NCBI RefSeq assembly: GCF_017873395.1
Contig: NZ_JAGGKC010000013.1
Span: 32,511-96,510 of the forward strand
DNA: 64,000 nucleotides
Origin: Youngiibacter multivorans
Lineage (GTDB): Bacteria > Bacillota > Clostridia > Clostridiales > Clostridiaceae
Direction: 5' to 3'
Position 1 is the first letter of the stretch. Each line of letters begins with the position of its first letter. Below are positions 1 through 8,220 of the stretch, one piece after another. The notes under the pieces are model-generated. The model worked only from the letters and a program-made list of their open reading frames with translations. It did not search any database and was not told where the DNA came from. A program made the translations under genes and the position numbers.

Positions 1-1344
1 GTCACCTCGTTCAACCAGGTCATCGACTATCTTGTCGAACATTTCCTTGTCAATCCTGTATTTGAGCCTGTACACAATGTAACCTGCAGCTATGAAGAAG
101 AGAGGCAGGATCAGCATTGAGAACTTCATTATGAGGAGGCCTTCTGCTGTGACATCCTCAGGCCTTGCAGCGGAATTGATTCCTGAAAGTATGAGGGTCA
201 CGCCCACTATTCCGTTAGCTATCGCTCCGCCTATCTTGTTGATGAATGGCTGAACTGAGAAGGTTATGCTCTCATTCCTCCTTCCAAGCTTCCACTGTCC
301 GTATTCAACGGTGTCAGACATGAACATCAGCATGAGCAGCTGAATGAAGGCCTCAGCCACGAATATGAGAACACCTGAAATTCCAATGAAGACCATGTTC
401 ATTGGAGAAAGGAAGAACAGGACATAGCCAACTGCAACCATGACCGTGGCAGCCCCGTAAAGCTGCTTCCTCGTGAATCTCTTCGAGAACATATGGAACA
501 TCGATAGAGCCGCAAGCTGTGAAACTCCAAGTATTCCGGCAAAAACCGGATACATGCCTTCATCCCTGAAAGCATATTTGAAGAAATACACTCCGAAGGT
601 AGTCGTGGTGACATATCCGATCATGAAGAGACCCATCGATGCTGCAGTGTACATCAGCTGATCGTTTCTGAAGAGGACTGATACTATCTCCTTTAGTGTC
701 GTATGCTCCTCATCCCTGTAAAGTGACCTGTCTTCCTTCACTCCTATAAGCGTAAACAGAAGGAACAGCCATGTTATGGCTACAACGGACACTGCAAGTA
801 TGAACCAGGCTTTCTTGTCTCCTCCAAGGGCATTAGTCACAGGCAGAATCCCGACAACAATGGCGTACATCCCGATATTGGCACAAATCCTGGCAAAGGC
901 TCCTGTCTTCTCCCTCTCCTTCTGGTCAATGGCAAGGGACGGCAGCATGGACCAGTAAGCTATGTCGTTGGTACCGTAGATCAGGTCCCAGAGAAGATAT
1001 ATTATTCCGAAGGACAGTATGAGCGAAGTACCGCTAAGGCCAAGGTCAGTGAACAGCAGGACAGTGAGGATTCCTCCTATCAGTCCGCCAATGACTATCC
1101 AGGGCTTGAACTTCCCGTATCTTGAATGCGTATTGTCTACAATATATCCCATGAACGGGTCGTTCACCGCATCGAATATCCGAAGGACTGTGAGTATGCC
1201 TGTCATCCACCACATGACGCTGTCAGGCAGGTCCAGGATTTCAGTTAGGTATACCATGAGATACATGCTGATTAGCGTAAAAAGCATGTCGCGTCCGATG
1301 GTACCAAGTCCGAATGCAATTCTGTTCCTCTTGTATCTGTCCAT
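1..1344 (-). CDS. GPH-family sugar:cation symporter (3' end outside window)
   Basis: Likely a membrane symporter of the glycoside-pentoside-hexuronide (MelB-like) family, importing a sugar or glycoside with Na+ or H+. The first 448 codons are present and the C-terminus runs off the left edge. Near the N-terminus I see NDPFMG (about residues 61-66) and RYGKFKPW (about 75-82), both hallmarks of the family's first cytoplasmic loop, followed by a series of hydrophobic helices. The ATG at 1344 has a GGGAGG ribosome site six bases upstream. A small gene ends 18 bases upstream on the same strand, so the two are probably cotranscribed. The substrate cannot be read from the sequence. Confidence 0.85.
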   Translation of the reverse strand, partial: MDRYKRNRIAFGLGTIGRDMLFTLISMYLMVYLTEILDLPDSVMWWMTGILTVLRIFDAVNDPFMGYIVDNTHSRYGKFKPWIVIGGLIGGILTVLLFTDLGLSGTSLILSFGIIYLLWDLIYGTNDIAYWSMLPSLAIDQKEREKTGAFARICANIGMYAIVVGILPVTNALGGDKKAWFILAVSVVAITWLFLLFTLIGVKEDRSLYRDEEHTTLKEIVSVLFRNDQLMYTAASMGLFMIGYVTTTTFGVYFFKYAFRDEGMYPVFAGILGVSQLAALSMFHMFSKRFTRKQLYGAATVMVAVGYVLFFLSPMNMVFIGISGVLIFVAEAFIQLLMLMFMSDTVEYGQWKLGRRNESITFSVQPFINKIGGAIANGIVGVTLILSGINSAARPEDVTAEGLLIMKFSMLILPLFFIAAGYIVYRLKYRIDKEMFDKIVDDLVERGD

Positions 1345-1362
1345 ATCAAGCCTCCCGATACA

Positions 1363-1647
1363 TCATTTCAGTCCGAACCCCATAAGCTCTACAACGAACG
1401 AGTCATTCATCAGCTTCCTCGTGAACACTTCCCTGTATTTGTAGGTCTTTGTCTTTTCTGCATCCCTTAAAGCCTGCAGTTCCTTTGGCAGCTCCTCATG
1501 CTCCTTCATGATGTGCTCGAGCATGTTCTCGAATTTTGCCAGCCTTTCAATCAGTTCACCTTGGCAGATACCTTCAGAAACTGATATGCTTCCTGCCTCC
1601 GCCACGTATTTCTTTCCGTCCTCAGACAGCCTTGTGAATCGCTCCAT
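1363..1647 (-). CDS. Small hypothetical protein, coiled-coil-like
   Basis: A 94-residue protein of unknown function. The start is placed at an internal ATG (reading MERFTRLSEDGKKYV) because GGAGGG lies five bases upstream of it; an ATG nine codons earlier has no comparable site. The middle is rich in Glu, Lys and Leu (LIERLAKFENMLEHIMKEHEEL), suggesting a helical or coiled-coil segment. The N-terminus resembles small phage-type hypothetical proteins beginning MERFT or MERLT, which is only an impression. It sits 18 bases upstream of the symporter gene in the same direction. Confidence 0.55.
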   Translation of the reverse strand: MERFTRLSEDGKKYVAEAGSISVSEGICQGELIERLAKFENMLEHIMKEHEELPKELQALRDAEKTKTYKYREVFTRKLMNDSFVVELMGFGLK

Positions 1648-2094
1648 TTCAAGCCCTCCTGTGATTGGATGCATCCCTATTCAAATAATCAGAATACTTT
1701 GACTTAAGTATATCATTTTTCTTAATTGTCATATACGCCCCTCTGTGGCTGGGGATCTTTATTCCTCCAAAAAGCCCTCCGGTGCATCGTTTAAAAATGC
1801 CATATCCCTTTTTTTCATGGTTTTGGTGGAGATGGAGGAAGATGTAAAGTATAATGTATATATCGAACAAAGAACACCTTCATCTGATTTTCATTCGTAA
1901 TACTTATGGCGGCGGGCACTTTCTGGTCATCCTGGTTAATTCCCTGAGTGACTTCGAAGCGGCCTTATTGGTGCGATACGGCCAAAATTTACCGTATGTT
2001 TTCCAATTGTCCAAACCAGGTATGCCAGAAAGGATTATACTTTAGGATTGAAGAGATGTTGTTTGAGGAAAAATAAACTTTTGGGGGGATCGGT
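1648..2094. other. Intergenic region between divergent transporter and hydroxylase operons
   Basis: About 445 bases separate the minus-strand transporter unit from the plus-strand molybdenum hydroxylase operon, so promoters for both should lie here. A TATAAT hexamer occurs at 1850-1855 on the plus strand, but no good -35 hexamer is spaced 17 bases before it. I find no Moco-type riboswitch core here, in contrast to the aldehyde oxidoreductase gene. Short reading frames in the region lack ribosome sites and recognisable content. Confidence 0.4.
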
Positions 2095-2892
2095 GTGGTA
2101 AGCATTGAAAAGATCGTCAGGGCCAGCAGTCTTGAGGAAGCCTATGAGCTTAACCAGGACAGGAAGAGGGTCGTCATTGGCGGATTCATGTGGATGAAGA
2201 TGGGAAACAGAAACATCGCAGAAGCCATTGACCTGTCAGGACTTGGCCTCGATACCATCGAGGAGACAGGTGAGGAATTCAGGATTGGCTGCATGTGCTC
2301 ATTAAGGAGCCTTGAGCTTCATGAAGGAATAAACAGGGAGTTCAAAGGCTTCATAAGGGAAGCAGTGCACCGTATCATCGGAGTACAGTTCAGAAACGGT
2401 GCTACAGTCGGAGGAAGCATATACGGCAGATATGGGTTCTCTGATGTGCTGACAAGCCTTCTGGCCCTCGATACTCACGTCGAGCTATACAAGGGTGGAA
2501 TCGTTCCTCTCAAGGAATTCGTCCAGGTGAAGCCTGATACAGACATACTTGTAAGTGTCATAATCAAAAAGGACGGAAGGAAGGCATCCTATAAGTCCCA
2601 GAGAAACACCAAGACTGACTTCCCTGTGATCACAGCAGCAGTTGCCATGAAGGGAAGCACTGTTTATGTGTCTGTCGGAGCAAGGCCTTCAAAGGCAGGT
2701 CTCGTCGAGAGCAATGACAGCGGCCTTGCGGCAGGTTCATCAGCAGAAGAGATCCTGAAGTTTTCAGAATGGGCCAGAGACCAGTTCACCTATGGCAGCG
2801 ACATGCGTGCAGGTGGAGACTACCGTAAGCACCTGGCATCGGTATACATAAGGCGGGGCATCACGGAACTGCTCGGAGGTGAAAAGGCATGA
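2095..2892 (+). CDS. Molybdenum hydroxylase FAD-binding subunit (CoxM/XdhB type)
   Basis: The FAD-carrying middle subunit of a xanthine-dehydrogenase-family hydroxylase, passing electrons from the 2Fe-2S clusters to an acceptor. At 265 residues it is close to the family's usual 270-290. The N-terminal half carries an FAD-binding pattern (VIGGFMWMKMGNRNI near residue 27) and the diagnostic RNGATVGGSIYG near residue 100. The start is GTG, with GGGGGG six bases upstream. The stop overlaps the next gene by four bases (ATGA), so it is translationally coupled to the 2Fe-2S subunit. Nearby genes do not identify the substrate. Confidence 0.88.
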   Translation: MVSIEKIVRASSLEEAYELNQDRKRVVIGGFMWMKMGNRNIAEAIDLSGLGLDTIEETGEEFRIGCMCSLRSLELHEGINREFKGFIREAVHRIIGVQFRNGATVGGSIYGRYGFSDVLTSLLALDTHVELYKGGIVPLKEFVQVKPDTDILVSVIIKKDGRKASYKSQRNTKTDFPVITAAVAMKGSTVYVSVGARPSKAGLVESNDSGLAAGSSAEEILKFSEWARDQFTYGSDMRAGGDYRKHLASVYIRRGITELLGGEKA

Positions 2893-3347
2893 CGATAAAA
2901 CTGTGGCTGAACGGAAAAGAAATAACAAGGGAAATAGATGACGGCAAGCTTTTAATAGACTTCCTCAGAGAAAATGGATGCGGTAGTGTGAAGCGTGGCT
3001 GTGAGACCTCCAACTGCGGACTTTGCAGCGTAATCATGGATGACAAGCCGGTCCTCTCCTGCTCAACACTTGCAGCTAGAGCGAATGGCAAGCATGTATA
3101 TACCCTGGAGGGACTTCAGAAGGAAGCGATTGAATTCGGAGAGTTCCTTGCAGACCAGGGAGCGGAGCAGTGCGGATTCTGCAGCCCGGGAATAGTCATG
3201 AGCGTGATCGCCATGTCAAGGGAGCTCAAGAATCCTACTGATGAAGAGGTCTCACTGTATCTCTCAGGGAACCTTTGCAGATGCACAGGCTACATGGGAC
3301 AGAAGAGAGCAATAAGGAACTATCTCTCGAGTAGGGGGGAGAAATAA
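2889..3347 (+). CDS. Molybdenum hydroxylase 2Fe-2S subunit (CoxS/XdhC type)
   Basis: The small electron-transfer subunit with two [2Fe-2S] clusters. The N-terminal plant-ferredoxin-like domain shows C38, C43, C46 and C58 in the pattern CETSNCGLC...C. The C-terminal helical domain shows QCGFCSPG (C95, C98) and LCRCTGY (C130, C132). All eight cluster ligands are present, so the subunit looks functional. Its 152 residues match the family norm. GGAGG lies upstream of its ATG, inside the end of the FAD-subunit gene, and the Moco-subunit gene begins two bases after its stop. Confidence 0.95.
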   Translation: MTIKLWLNGKEITREIDDGKLLIDFLRENGCGSVKRGCETSNCGLCSVIMDDKPVLSCSTLAARANGKHVYTLEGLQKEAIEFGEFLADQGAEQCGFCSPGIVMSVIAMSRELKNPTDEEVSLYLSGNLCRCTGYMGQKRAIRNYLSSRGEK

Positions 3348-3348
3348 T

Positions 3349-5628
3349 ATGCGGCATATAAGCAAGCCTATAAGAAAAAAGGATGCCATGTCCCTTGTCA
3401 CTGGAAAACCTGTATATACCCAGGACCTTTCACCTAAGGATGCCCTTGTGGTAAAGCTCCTGAGAAGCCCACATGCCCATGCAGTAATAACCGAGATAGA
3501 TACTGAAAAGGCAGCAGCGGTTCCAGGAATAGAGTGCGTACTCACCTACAGGGAAGTAGCCGGTGAAAGGTTCACTCTGGCAGGTCAGACATATCCTGAG
3601 CCGAGTCCATACGACAGGCTCATACTCGACCAGAGGGTAAGGTTTGTCGGAGACCCGGTGGCAATTGTAGCAGGAACTACATCAGCTGCGGTTGATGAAG
3701 CACTGAAGCTAATCTCAGTGAAGTATGAGGTCCTCGAGCCGATCCTTGACTTAAGGAAAGCAAAGGATAACCCTGTTGTGATACATCCTGAGGACAACTG
3801 GAGAAGCCTTAGACCGGTAGGAGCCGATAACAAGAGGAACCTCTGTGCAAGCGCCTCAGACCAGCACGGGGACATCGATGCAGTGCTTGCAGCCTGTGAT
3901 TACGTTGTAGAACAGACCTATCATACCAAGGCCAACAACCAGACAATGATGGAAACCTTCCGAACCTTCACATACAAGGACGCCTTTGGAAGGCTCACCT
4001 GCGTGTCATCCACCCAGATACCCTTCCATGTAAGAAGGATACTTTCGAATGCACTTGGGATACCCAAGTCCCAGATAAGGGTAATAAAACCCAGGATTGG
4101 CGGAGGCTTTGGAGCCAAGCAGACAGCAGTTTCGGAGATATATCCGGCAATCGTGACCATGAAGACCGGAAAGCCTGCTCTTATAGTCTACTCCAGGCAG
4201 GAATCACACATAGCAGGATCACCAAGGCATGAGATGGAATTGACTGTAAAGGTAGGAGCAACCAAGGATGGAATAATCCGTGGAATCGACCTTCACACAC
4301 TATCTAATACTGGTGCCTACGGAGAACACGGACCTACTACGGTAGGACTGTCAGGTCACAAATCAATACCTCTTTATGGAAAGACAGATGCCTTCAAATT
4401 CAGCTTCGATGTCGTGTACACAAACGTTATGTCTGCAGGAGCATACAGAGGCTATGGAGCTCCACAGGGAATATTTGCAGTTGAGTCAGCTGTAAATGAG
4501 CTGGCTGTGAAGATGAACATGGACCCGGTTAAGCTCAGGGAGCTGAACATGGTCAAGGAAGGCCAGAAGATGTATGCATATTATGGCGAGCAGCTCAACA
4601 GCTGCGCACTTGACAGATGCATGGCAAAAGCCAAGGAAATGATCAAATGGGATGAGAAGTATCCGGCAAAGGACCTAGGAAACGGTAAGGTCAGGAGCGT
4701 CGGAGTCGCAATGGCCATGCAGGGTTCAGGCATATCCAAGGTTGATACTGCAGCAGTATCCCTTAAGGTCAACGACGACGGATTCTATACCATGGGTATA
4801 GGTGCATCAGACATGGGCACAGGCTGCGATACCATACTCGCTCAGATTGCCGCTGACTGCCTTGACTGCTCGGTGGACGACATTGTAGTGCACGGAGTTG
4901 ACACAGACTCCTCACCTTATGACAAGGGCTCCTACGCTTCAAGCACAGCCTACGTCACAGGAATGGCTACAGTGAAGACCTGCGAAGTTCTGGTCGAAAA
5001 GATCAAGAAGGCAGGGGCTTCCAAGCTAAAATGCGACGCTGACAAGGTTGATTTCGACGGGACGAAGGTATATAACGTGGAAACCAATGAATCTATAAGC
5101 CTCAAGGATATCGGCAACGCTGAAATGGATGGAAACAGAAACTCCCTGTATGCCACAGAGTCCTTCTCATCACAGACATCACCACCGCCATTTATGGTAG
5201 GTATGGCTGAGGTGGAGATTGACAAGGAAACAGGAAAGGTAGACCTCATAGACTATGTAGGAGTAGTAGACTGCGGAACTGTCATCAATTCCAATATCAC
5301 AAGGATTCAGGCTGAAGGCGGAATTGCACAGGGAATCGGAATGGCGCTCTATGAGGACATCATATACAGCGACAAGGGACAGCTTTACAACAATTCCTTC
5401 ATGCAGTACAAGATACCGACAAGGCTTGATGTTGGAACCATCCGTGTTGACTTCGAAAGCAGCTATGAGCCTACAGGGCCGTTCGGAGCAAAATCCATCG
5501 GTGAGGTCGTCATAAACACCCCTTCTCCGGCTATAGCAGGAGCAGTCCTCAACGGAGTCGGAGTATGCATCAGGGAACTCCCGATTACTGCAGAAAAAGT
5601 CTATAATGCAATGCAGGAGCTGAAGTAA
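3349..5628 (+). CDS. Molybdenum hydroxylase large, molybdopterin-binding subunit
   Basis: The catalytic subunit (759 residues) of a xanthine-dehydrogenase-type enzyme that hydroxylates N-heterocycles or aldehydes at a molybdenum centre. It contains the cofactor-binding IGGGFGAKQ near residue 250, AGAYRGYGAPQ near 365, and near the C-terminus FGAKSIGE, where the Glu occupies the catalytic base position of the family. The N-terminal part (KDAMSLVTGKPVYTQDL) is typical of the family's aldehyde-oxidase a/b hammerhead domain. It ends the operon; an inverted-repeat terminator follows about 50 bases later. Purine, nicotinate-like or other substrates are all possible. Confidence 0.93.
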   Translation: MRHISKPIRKKDAMSLVTGKPVYTQDLSPKDALVVKLLRSPHAHAVITEIDTEKAAAVPGIECVLTYREVAGERFTLAGQTYPEPSPYDRLILDQRVRFVGDPVAIVAGTTSAAVDEALKLISVKYEVLEPILDLRKAKDNPVVIHPEDNWRSLRPVGADNKRNLCASASDQHGDIDAVLAACDYVVEQTYHTKANNQTMMETFRTFTYKDAFGRLTCVSSTQIPFHVRRILSNALGIPKSQIRVIKPRIGGGFGAKQTAVSEIYPAIVTMKTGKPALIVYSRQESHIAGSPRHEMELTVKVGATKDGIIRGIDLHTLSNTGAYGEHGPTTVGLSGHKSIPLYGKTDAFKFSFDVVYTNVMSAGAYRGYGAPQGIFAVESAVNELAVKMNMDPVKLRELNMVKEGQKMYAYYGEQLNSCALDRCMAKAKEMIKWDEKYPAKDLGNGKVRSVGVAMAMQGSGISKVDTAAVSLKVNDDGFYTMGIGASDMGTGCDTILAQIAADCLDCSVDDIVVHGVDTDSSPYDKGSYASSTAYVTGMATVKTCEVLVEKIKKAGASKLKCDADKVDFDGTKVYNVETNESISLKDIGNAEMDGNRNSLYATESFSSQTSPPPFMVGMAEVEIDKETGKVDLIDYVGVVDCGTVINSNITRIQAEGGIAQGIGMALYEDIIYSDKGQLYNNSFMQYKIPTRLDVGTIRVDFESSYEPTGPFGAKSIGEVVINTPSPAIAGAVLNGVGVCIRELPITAEKVYNAMQELK

Positions 5629-5680
5629 GACTCACAGCCTAATGAAGAATACCTGAAACTAATAGTATCGTTTCAAGATA

Positions 5681-5720
5681 AGAAAGAACGCTTGCGGTAA
5701 CTCCGCCAGCGTTCTTTCTT
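5681..5720. terminator. Terminator between convergent hydroxylase and AOR units
   Basis: An imperfect inverted repeat with arms AGAAAGAACGCTTGCGG and CCGCCAGCGTTCTTTCT around a short loop. It lies just after the plus-strand hydroxylase operon and beyond the end of the minus-strand AOR-moaD unit, so it could stop transcription from both sides. Confidence 0.8.
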
Positions 5721-5733
5721 TGGTATTCAGTAT

Positions 5734-5805
5734 TCAGTCACCATCTGTTGCTATCAGTTTCTTGTAGAACTTCCTGCCGCACTTTGGGCACCTCACCAGA
5801 AGCAA
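5734..5805 (-). CDS. Possible 23-residue CxxC zinc-knuckle peptide
   Basis: A tiny minus-strand reading frame begins with TTG, preceded by AAAGGGAG at good spacing, and encodes VRCPKCGRKFYKKL with a single CPxC knuckle. It lies 45 bases downstream of the MoaD-like gene. The knuckle resembles the C-terminal CPKCGTRF of the zinc-ribbon protein encoded at 8666-9061. It may be a genuine mini-protein, or the tail of a decayed zinc-ribbon gene. A stop codon directly precedes the TTG in frame, so no longer version exists. Confidence 0.25.
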   Translation of the reverse strand: MLLVRCPKCGRKFYKKLIATDGD

Positions 5806-5850
5806 TCATAGCTCCCTTTAAGGCTTCCCAGATGCTATGAATCTTTGGAT

Positions 5851-6138
5851 TTAGCCCCCGCCCAATACTGGTATGAACAGCAGTATGTCTTTGTCCTTTA
5901 CCATGCGGTTCTGGCCCTTCAGAAAAGCTATTTCACGTCCGTTCAGAAGTATCCTGACCCATATATCCTGATTTCCAGCTTCATCGTATACCATGGATTT
6001 TAGCATGTAGTCAAAGGTCGCATCCAGCTTGTCCATGCATTCCTCTATGCTGCAGGGTGTTTCAATTTCTACAAAGGTCACTGAATCACCGAACAGTTTT
6101 TTGAAGGCTGCATATCCACGGAGCTCAATGGTTCCCAT
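5851..6138 (-). CDS. MoaD/ThiS-family sulfur carrier protein
   Basis: A ubiquitin-like sulfur carrier of 95 residues ending in PVLGGG, the C-terminal Gly-Gly that is adenylated and thiocarboxylated in MoaD-type proteins. Such proteins deliver sulfur for the dithiolene of molybdopterin. It is longer than the usual 80-residue MoaD, with an extra segment in the middle (YDEAGNQDIWVRI). Its ATG directly abuts the stop of the AOR gene, so it is coupled to that gene. MoaD-like genes next to aldehyde ferredoxin oxidoreductases are common and probably serve the tungsten or molybdenum pterin cofactor. Confidence 0.85.
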   Translation of the reverse strand: MGTIELRGYAAFKKLFGDSVTFVEIETPCSIEECMDKLDATFDYMLKSMVYDEAGNQDIWVRILLNGREIAFLKGQNRMVKDKDILLFIPVLGGG

Positions 6139-7977
6139 TCAGATAAGTCCCAGTTCCCTGAGCTTTTCTTCACGAGGTATTCCATTCTCATCCCAACCTC
6201 TTGCTTCATAATACTCATCCAGCATTGCATTGAGGTCTGCTTCCGTGATGAGTTCTCCTTTGGACAGGCCATCCTTCAGCTCTTCCTTCATGAATCGTTC
6301 TGGCAGAGTATCATCCTTGCGTGAAAATCCTTCCCTGACATTGAACATGCGGGTGAGATTATTGAGCCTTTCACCCAGGGCCCAGACATCTTCCTTGGTA
6401 AACTCCATTCCTGTTGCACCGGTCAGCTGCATTGCTACTACTTCCTGGGCATTATGCGGCATTGCCAGCTGAGTTGGGAATTCGCAGAGCGTAGCAACAT
6501 CATATGTCCCGCAAAAATCCTGATTGAATTTGGTAAGTATCCCCTTTCCCTTGATAGCAAGTCTTTCTACCGGGTATGGGAATGGCATGCCGAATACTTC
6601 CTGGAATGCATAGCCTCTGTTGTGGTCAGCACCGTTATATGCTGTAGCAAAGTTAAGTCCATGAGCCTTAAGTCCCCTTGGATCATATGCAGGCAGCTCA
6701 AGTCCTTTGACATTCATTGCAAATTTTTCTGCCCCGTTTCCAAGCTTCTTTGCAAAAACCCTGGTCCCATCTGACATCATTTCGCCAAGTCCTTCTCTGT
6801 AGGCCATCATCCTGACCAGTTTGGCTATGGTATCTTCATTGCCCCAGGTCAGATCCAGACCCTCAGCTCCAGGAAGCAGCCCCTTTTCATACATCTCCAT
6901 AGCCATGGAAATCGTGACGCCTGCCGAGATGGAATCGATGCCCAATTCATCACATAACCTGTCCATTACAAAAATGAAATCAGGATTTTTGATTCCAAGC
7001 ATCGAGCCGAAGGAGTAGAGAGTCTCATACTCCGGACCCTCTGTAGCGATTCCAGCGTATTTTCCATTTTTAGCCATTCTGACCTGACTGCAGCCAAGAG
7101 GACATCCAAAGCAATTGTTCCTTCTGACCTTATATTCTGAAAGAGCCTCAGGACCTATGGCAGAGTAATCCTGACATCCCGTATCAGTGTAGTTCCTGCT
7201 TGGGAATACACCTACTGCCTGAGCTGCATCCACTGCAGAAGATGATCCTACATGGGAGAATACAGGATAGGCAAATGGAGAGTCCTTAAGCGCTTTAGTA
7301 AATTCTGCTATACCTGCCTGAAGGATTTCGGGATTGGCTACTGGTACAGTCTGGGTTCCTCTTATTGCAATAGCCTTGAGCTTCTTGCTTCCCATAACAG
7401 CCCCTACACCCTTTCTTCCCATGGCTCTCTGCTCATTGATTATCGAGGAAATAAGGCTGATGTGTTCACCGGCCGGGCCAATGCATGCGATTCTGTAATT
7501 CTGGTCGTTCAGCTCTTCCTTCATGTAAATCTGAGTATCCAGGGCATTTATGCCCCACAGCTTTTCTGCTGAACGTATGCTTACCTTATCATCCTTTATG
7601 GAGATATAGACCGGCACGTCTGAGGCACCTTCAATAACAATAATGTCATAGCCTGCATACTTCAGTTCAACTGGCATGTGCCCACCGCTGAATGAATTGC
7701 AGATTGTACCTGTAAGCGGGGACTTTGTCGCAACACCCATTCTGCTGGCACAGATTGCCTTGGTACCTGTCAGCGGCCCGGCAAAAAAGACAAGCTTATT
7801 CTCAGGACCTAATGGGTCTATACCGGGAGAAAGCTCATCATACAGCAGCTTATCAGCCAGAAGCGCACCGCCAACATACTTTCTGAACACTTCATCATCA
7901 AGCTTTTCTTTCTTGATCGATTTGTCCGTCAGATTGATCCTAAGGAGAGAGTTCCAGAATCCGCCGTGAATTGACAT
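6139..7977 (-). CDS. Aldehyde ferredoxin oxidoreductase (tungsten/molybdenum pterin enzyme)
   Basis: Oxidises aldehydes to carboxylic acids (or the reverse) with ferredoxin, using a bis-pterin tungsten or molybdenum site and one [4Fe-4S] cluster. At 612 residues it has the family length. The cluster ligands appear as CFGCPLGC near residues 288-295 and the Cys of ATLCEF near 495, matching positions known for archaeal AOR. The N-terminus (GGFWNSLLRINLTDKSI) and YVGGALLADKLLYDEL are family hallmarks. The start at 7977 is chosen because GGGAGGT lies nine bases upstream; an ATG farther upstream falls inside the regulatory RNA. The gene follows a Moco/Tuco-type riboswitch and is coupled to a moaD-like gene. 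Confidence 0.95.
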   Translation of the reverse strand: MSIHGGFWNSLLRINLTDKSIKKEKLDDEVFRKYVGGALLADKLLYDELSPGIDPLGPENKLVFFAGPLTGTKAICASRMGVATKSPLTGTICNSFSGGHMPVELKYAGYDIIVIEGASDVPVYISIKDDKVSIRSAEKLWGINALDTQIYMKEELNDQNYRIACIGPAGEHISLISSIINEQRAMGRKGVGAVMGSKKLKAIAIRGTQTVPVANPEILQAGIAEFTKALKDSPFAYPVFSHVGSSSAVDAAQAVGVFPSRNYTDTGCQDYSAIGPEALSEYKVRRNNCFGCPLGCSQVRMAKNGKYAGIATEGPEYETLYSFGSMLGIKNPDFIFVMDRLCDELGIDSISAGVTISMAMEMYEKGLLPGAEGLDLTWGNEDTIAKLVRMMAYREGLGEMMSDGTRVFAKKLGNGAEKFAMNVKGLELPAYDPRGLKAHGLNFATAYNGADHNRGYAFQEVFGMPFPYPVERLAIKGKGILTKFNQDFCGTYDVATLCEFPTQLAMPHNAQEVVAMQLTGATGMEFTKEDVWALGERLNNLTRMFNVREGFSRKDDTLPERFMKEELKDGLSKGELITEADLNAMLDEYYEARGWDENGIPREEKLRELGLI

Positions 7978-7981
7978 AACA

Positions 7982-8053
7982 AATACCTCCCGTATTTTAA
8001 TCATAGGTCACCTAAGAAGTTACCCATAACTCTTTCCAAACACGGGAGGCATT
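7982..8053 (-). promoter_or_regulatory. Anti-Shine-Dalgarno switch helix of the AOR riboswitch
   Basis: The conserved aptamer strand at 8038-8053 (core GCCTCCCG) can form 16 consecutive base pairs, two of them G-U, with 7982-7997, which contains the AOR ribosome site GGGAGGT. The same strand cannot be in the aptamer core and cover the ribosome site at once, so cofactor binding should free the site. An ON switch for an enzyme that uses the cofactor is the simplest reading. The pairing is seen directly; the direction of control is inferred. Confidence 0.6.
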
Positions 8054-8110
8054 GAATCTCAGGTCAATACCCATTGGCTTTGTCCCTAGACAAAGCTCGA
8101 GCTATTACCT
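8018..8110 (-). ncRNA. Moco/Tuco-family riboswitch aptamer
   Basis: The leader of the AOR gene contains GCCTCCCGT, then GGAAAG, then ATGG, matching the conserved core of the molybdenum cofactor RNA motif as I recall it from the E. coli moaA leader. The outer stem can be closed by ATAGCTC (8099-8105) pairing with GAGTTAT (8026-8032). Two small hairpins follow, CTTTGTC/GACAAAG and CAAT/ATTG, also in the E. coli order. The extra hairpin that precedes CCTCCCGT in E. coli is missing here. Loss of that stem (P3) is the feature linked to tungsten-cofactor variants. Ligand identity is inferred. Confidence 0.8.
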
Positions 8111-8112
8111 AA

Positions 8113-8141
8113 ATTATAAAACTAAATAATAGGAATAACAA
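8113..8141 (-). promoter_or_regulatory. Promoter of the AOR riboswitch transcript
   Basis: On the minus strand TTGTTA (8136-8141) and TATAAT (8113-8118) are separated by 17 bases. Transcription would begin near 8106, right where the first stem of the riboswitch starts, which supports both calls. Confidence 0.65.
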
Positions 8142-8148
8142 TTATTCC
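8132..8148 (-). terminator. Weak terminator after the hypBA-ferredoxin-lipoprotein unit
   Basis: GGAATAATTGTTATTCC forms a 7-bp A/T-rich hairpin followed on the minus strand by a T-rich stretch. It lies 70 bases after the lipoprotein gene and overlaps the -35 of the AOR promoter, so its role as terminator is tentative. Confidence 0.4.
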
Positions 8149-8220
8149 TCATCACTTTGACTGGTATTTCACCTTAACACAATTAATGGTCTGACATACG
8201 GTTGCTACATTTAAGCTAGC

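Noticed and set aside
1854..2045. 63-codon plus-strand frame upstream of the hydroxylase operon
   Set aside because: No ribosome site, no recognisable content, and it lies in the expected promoter region.
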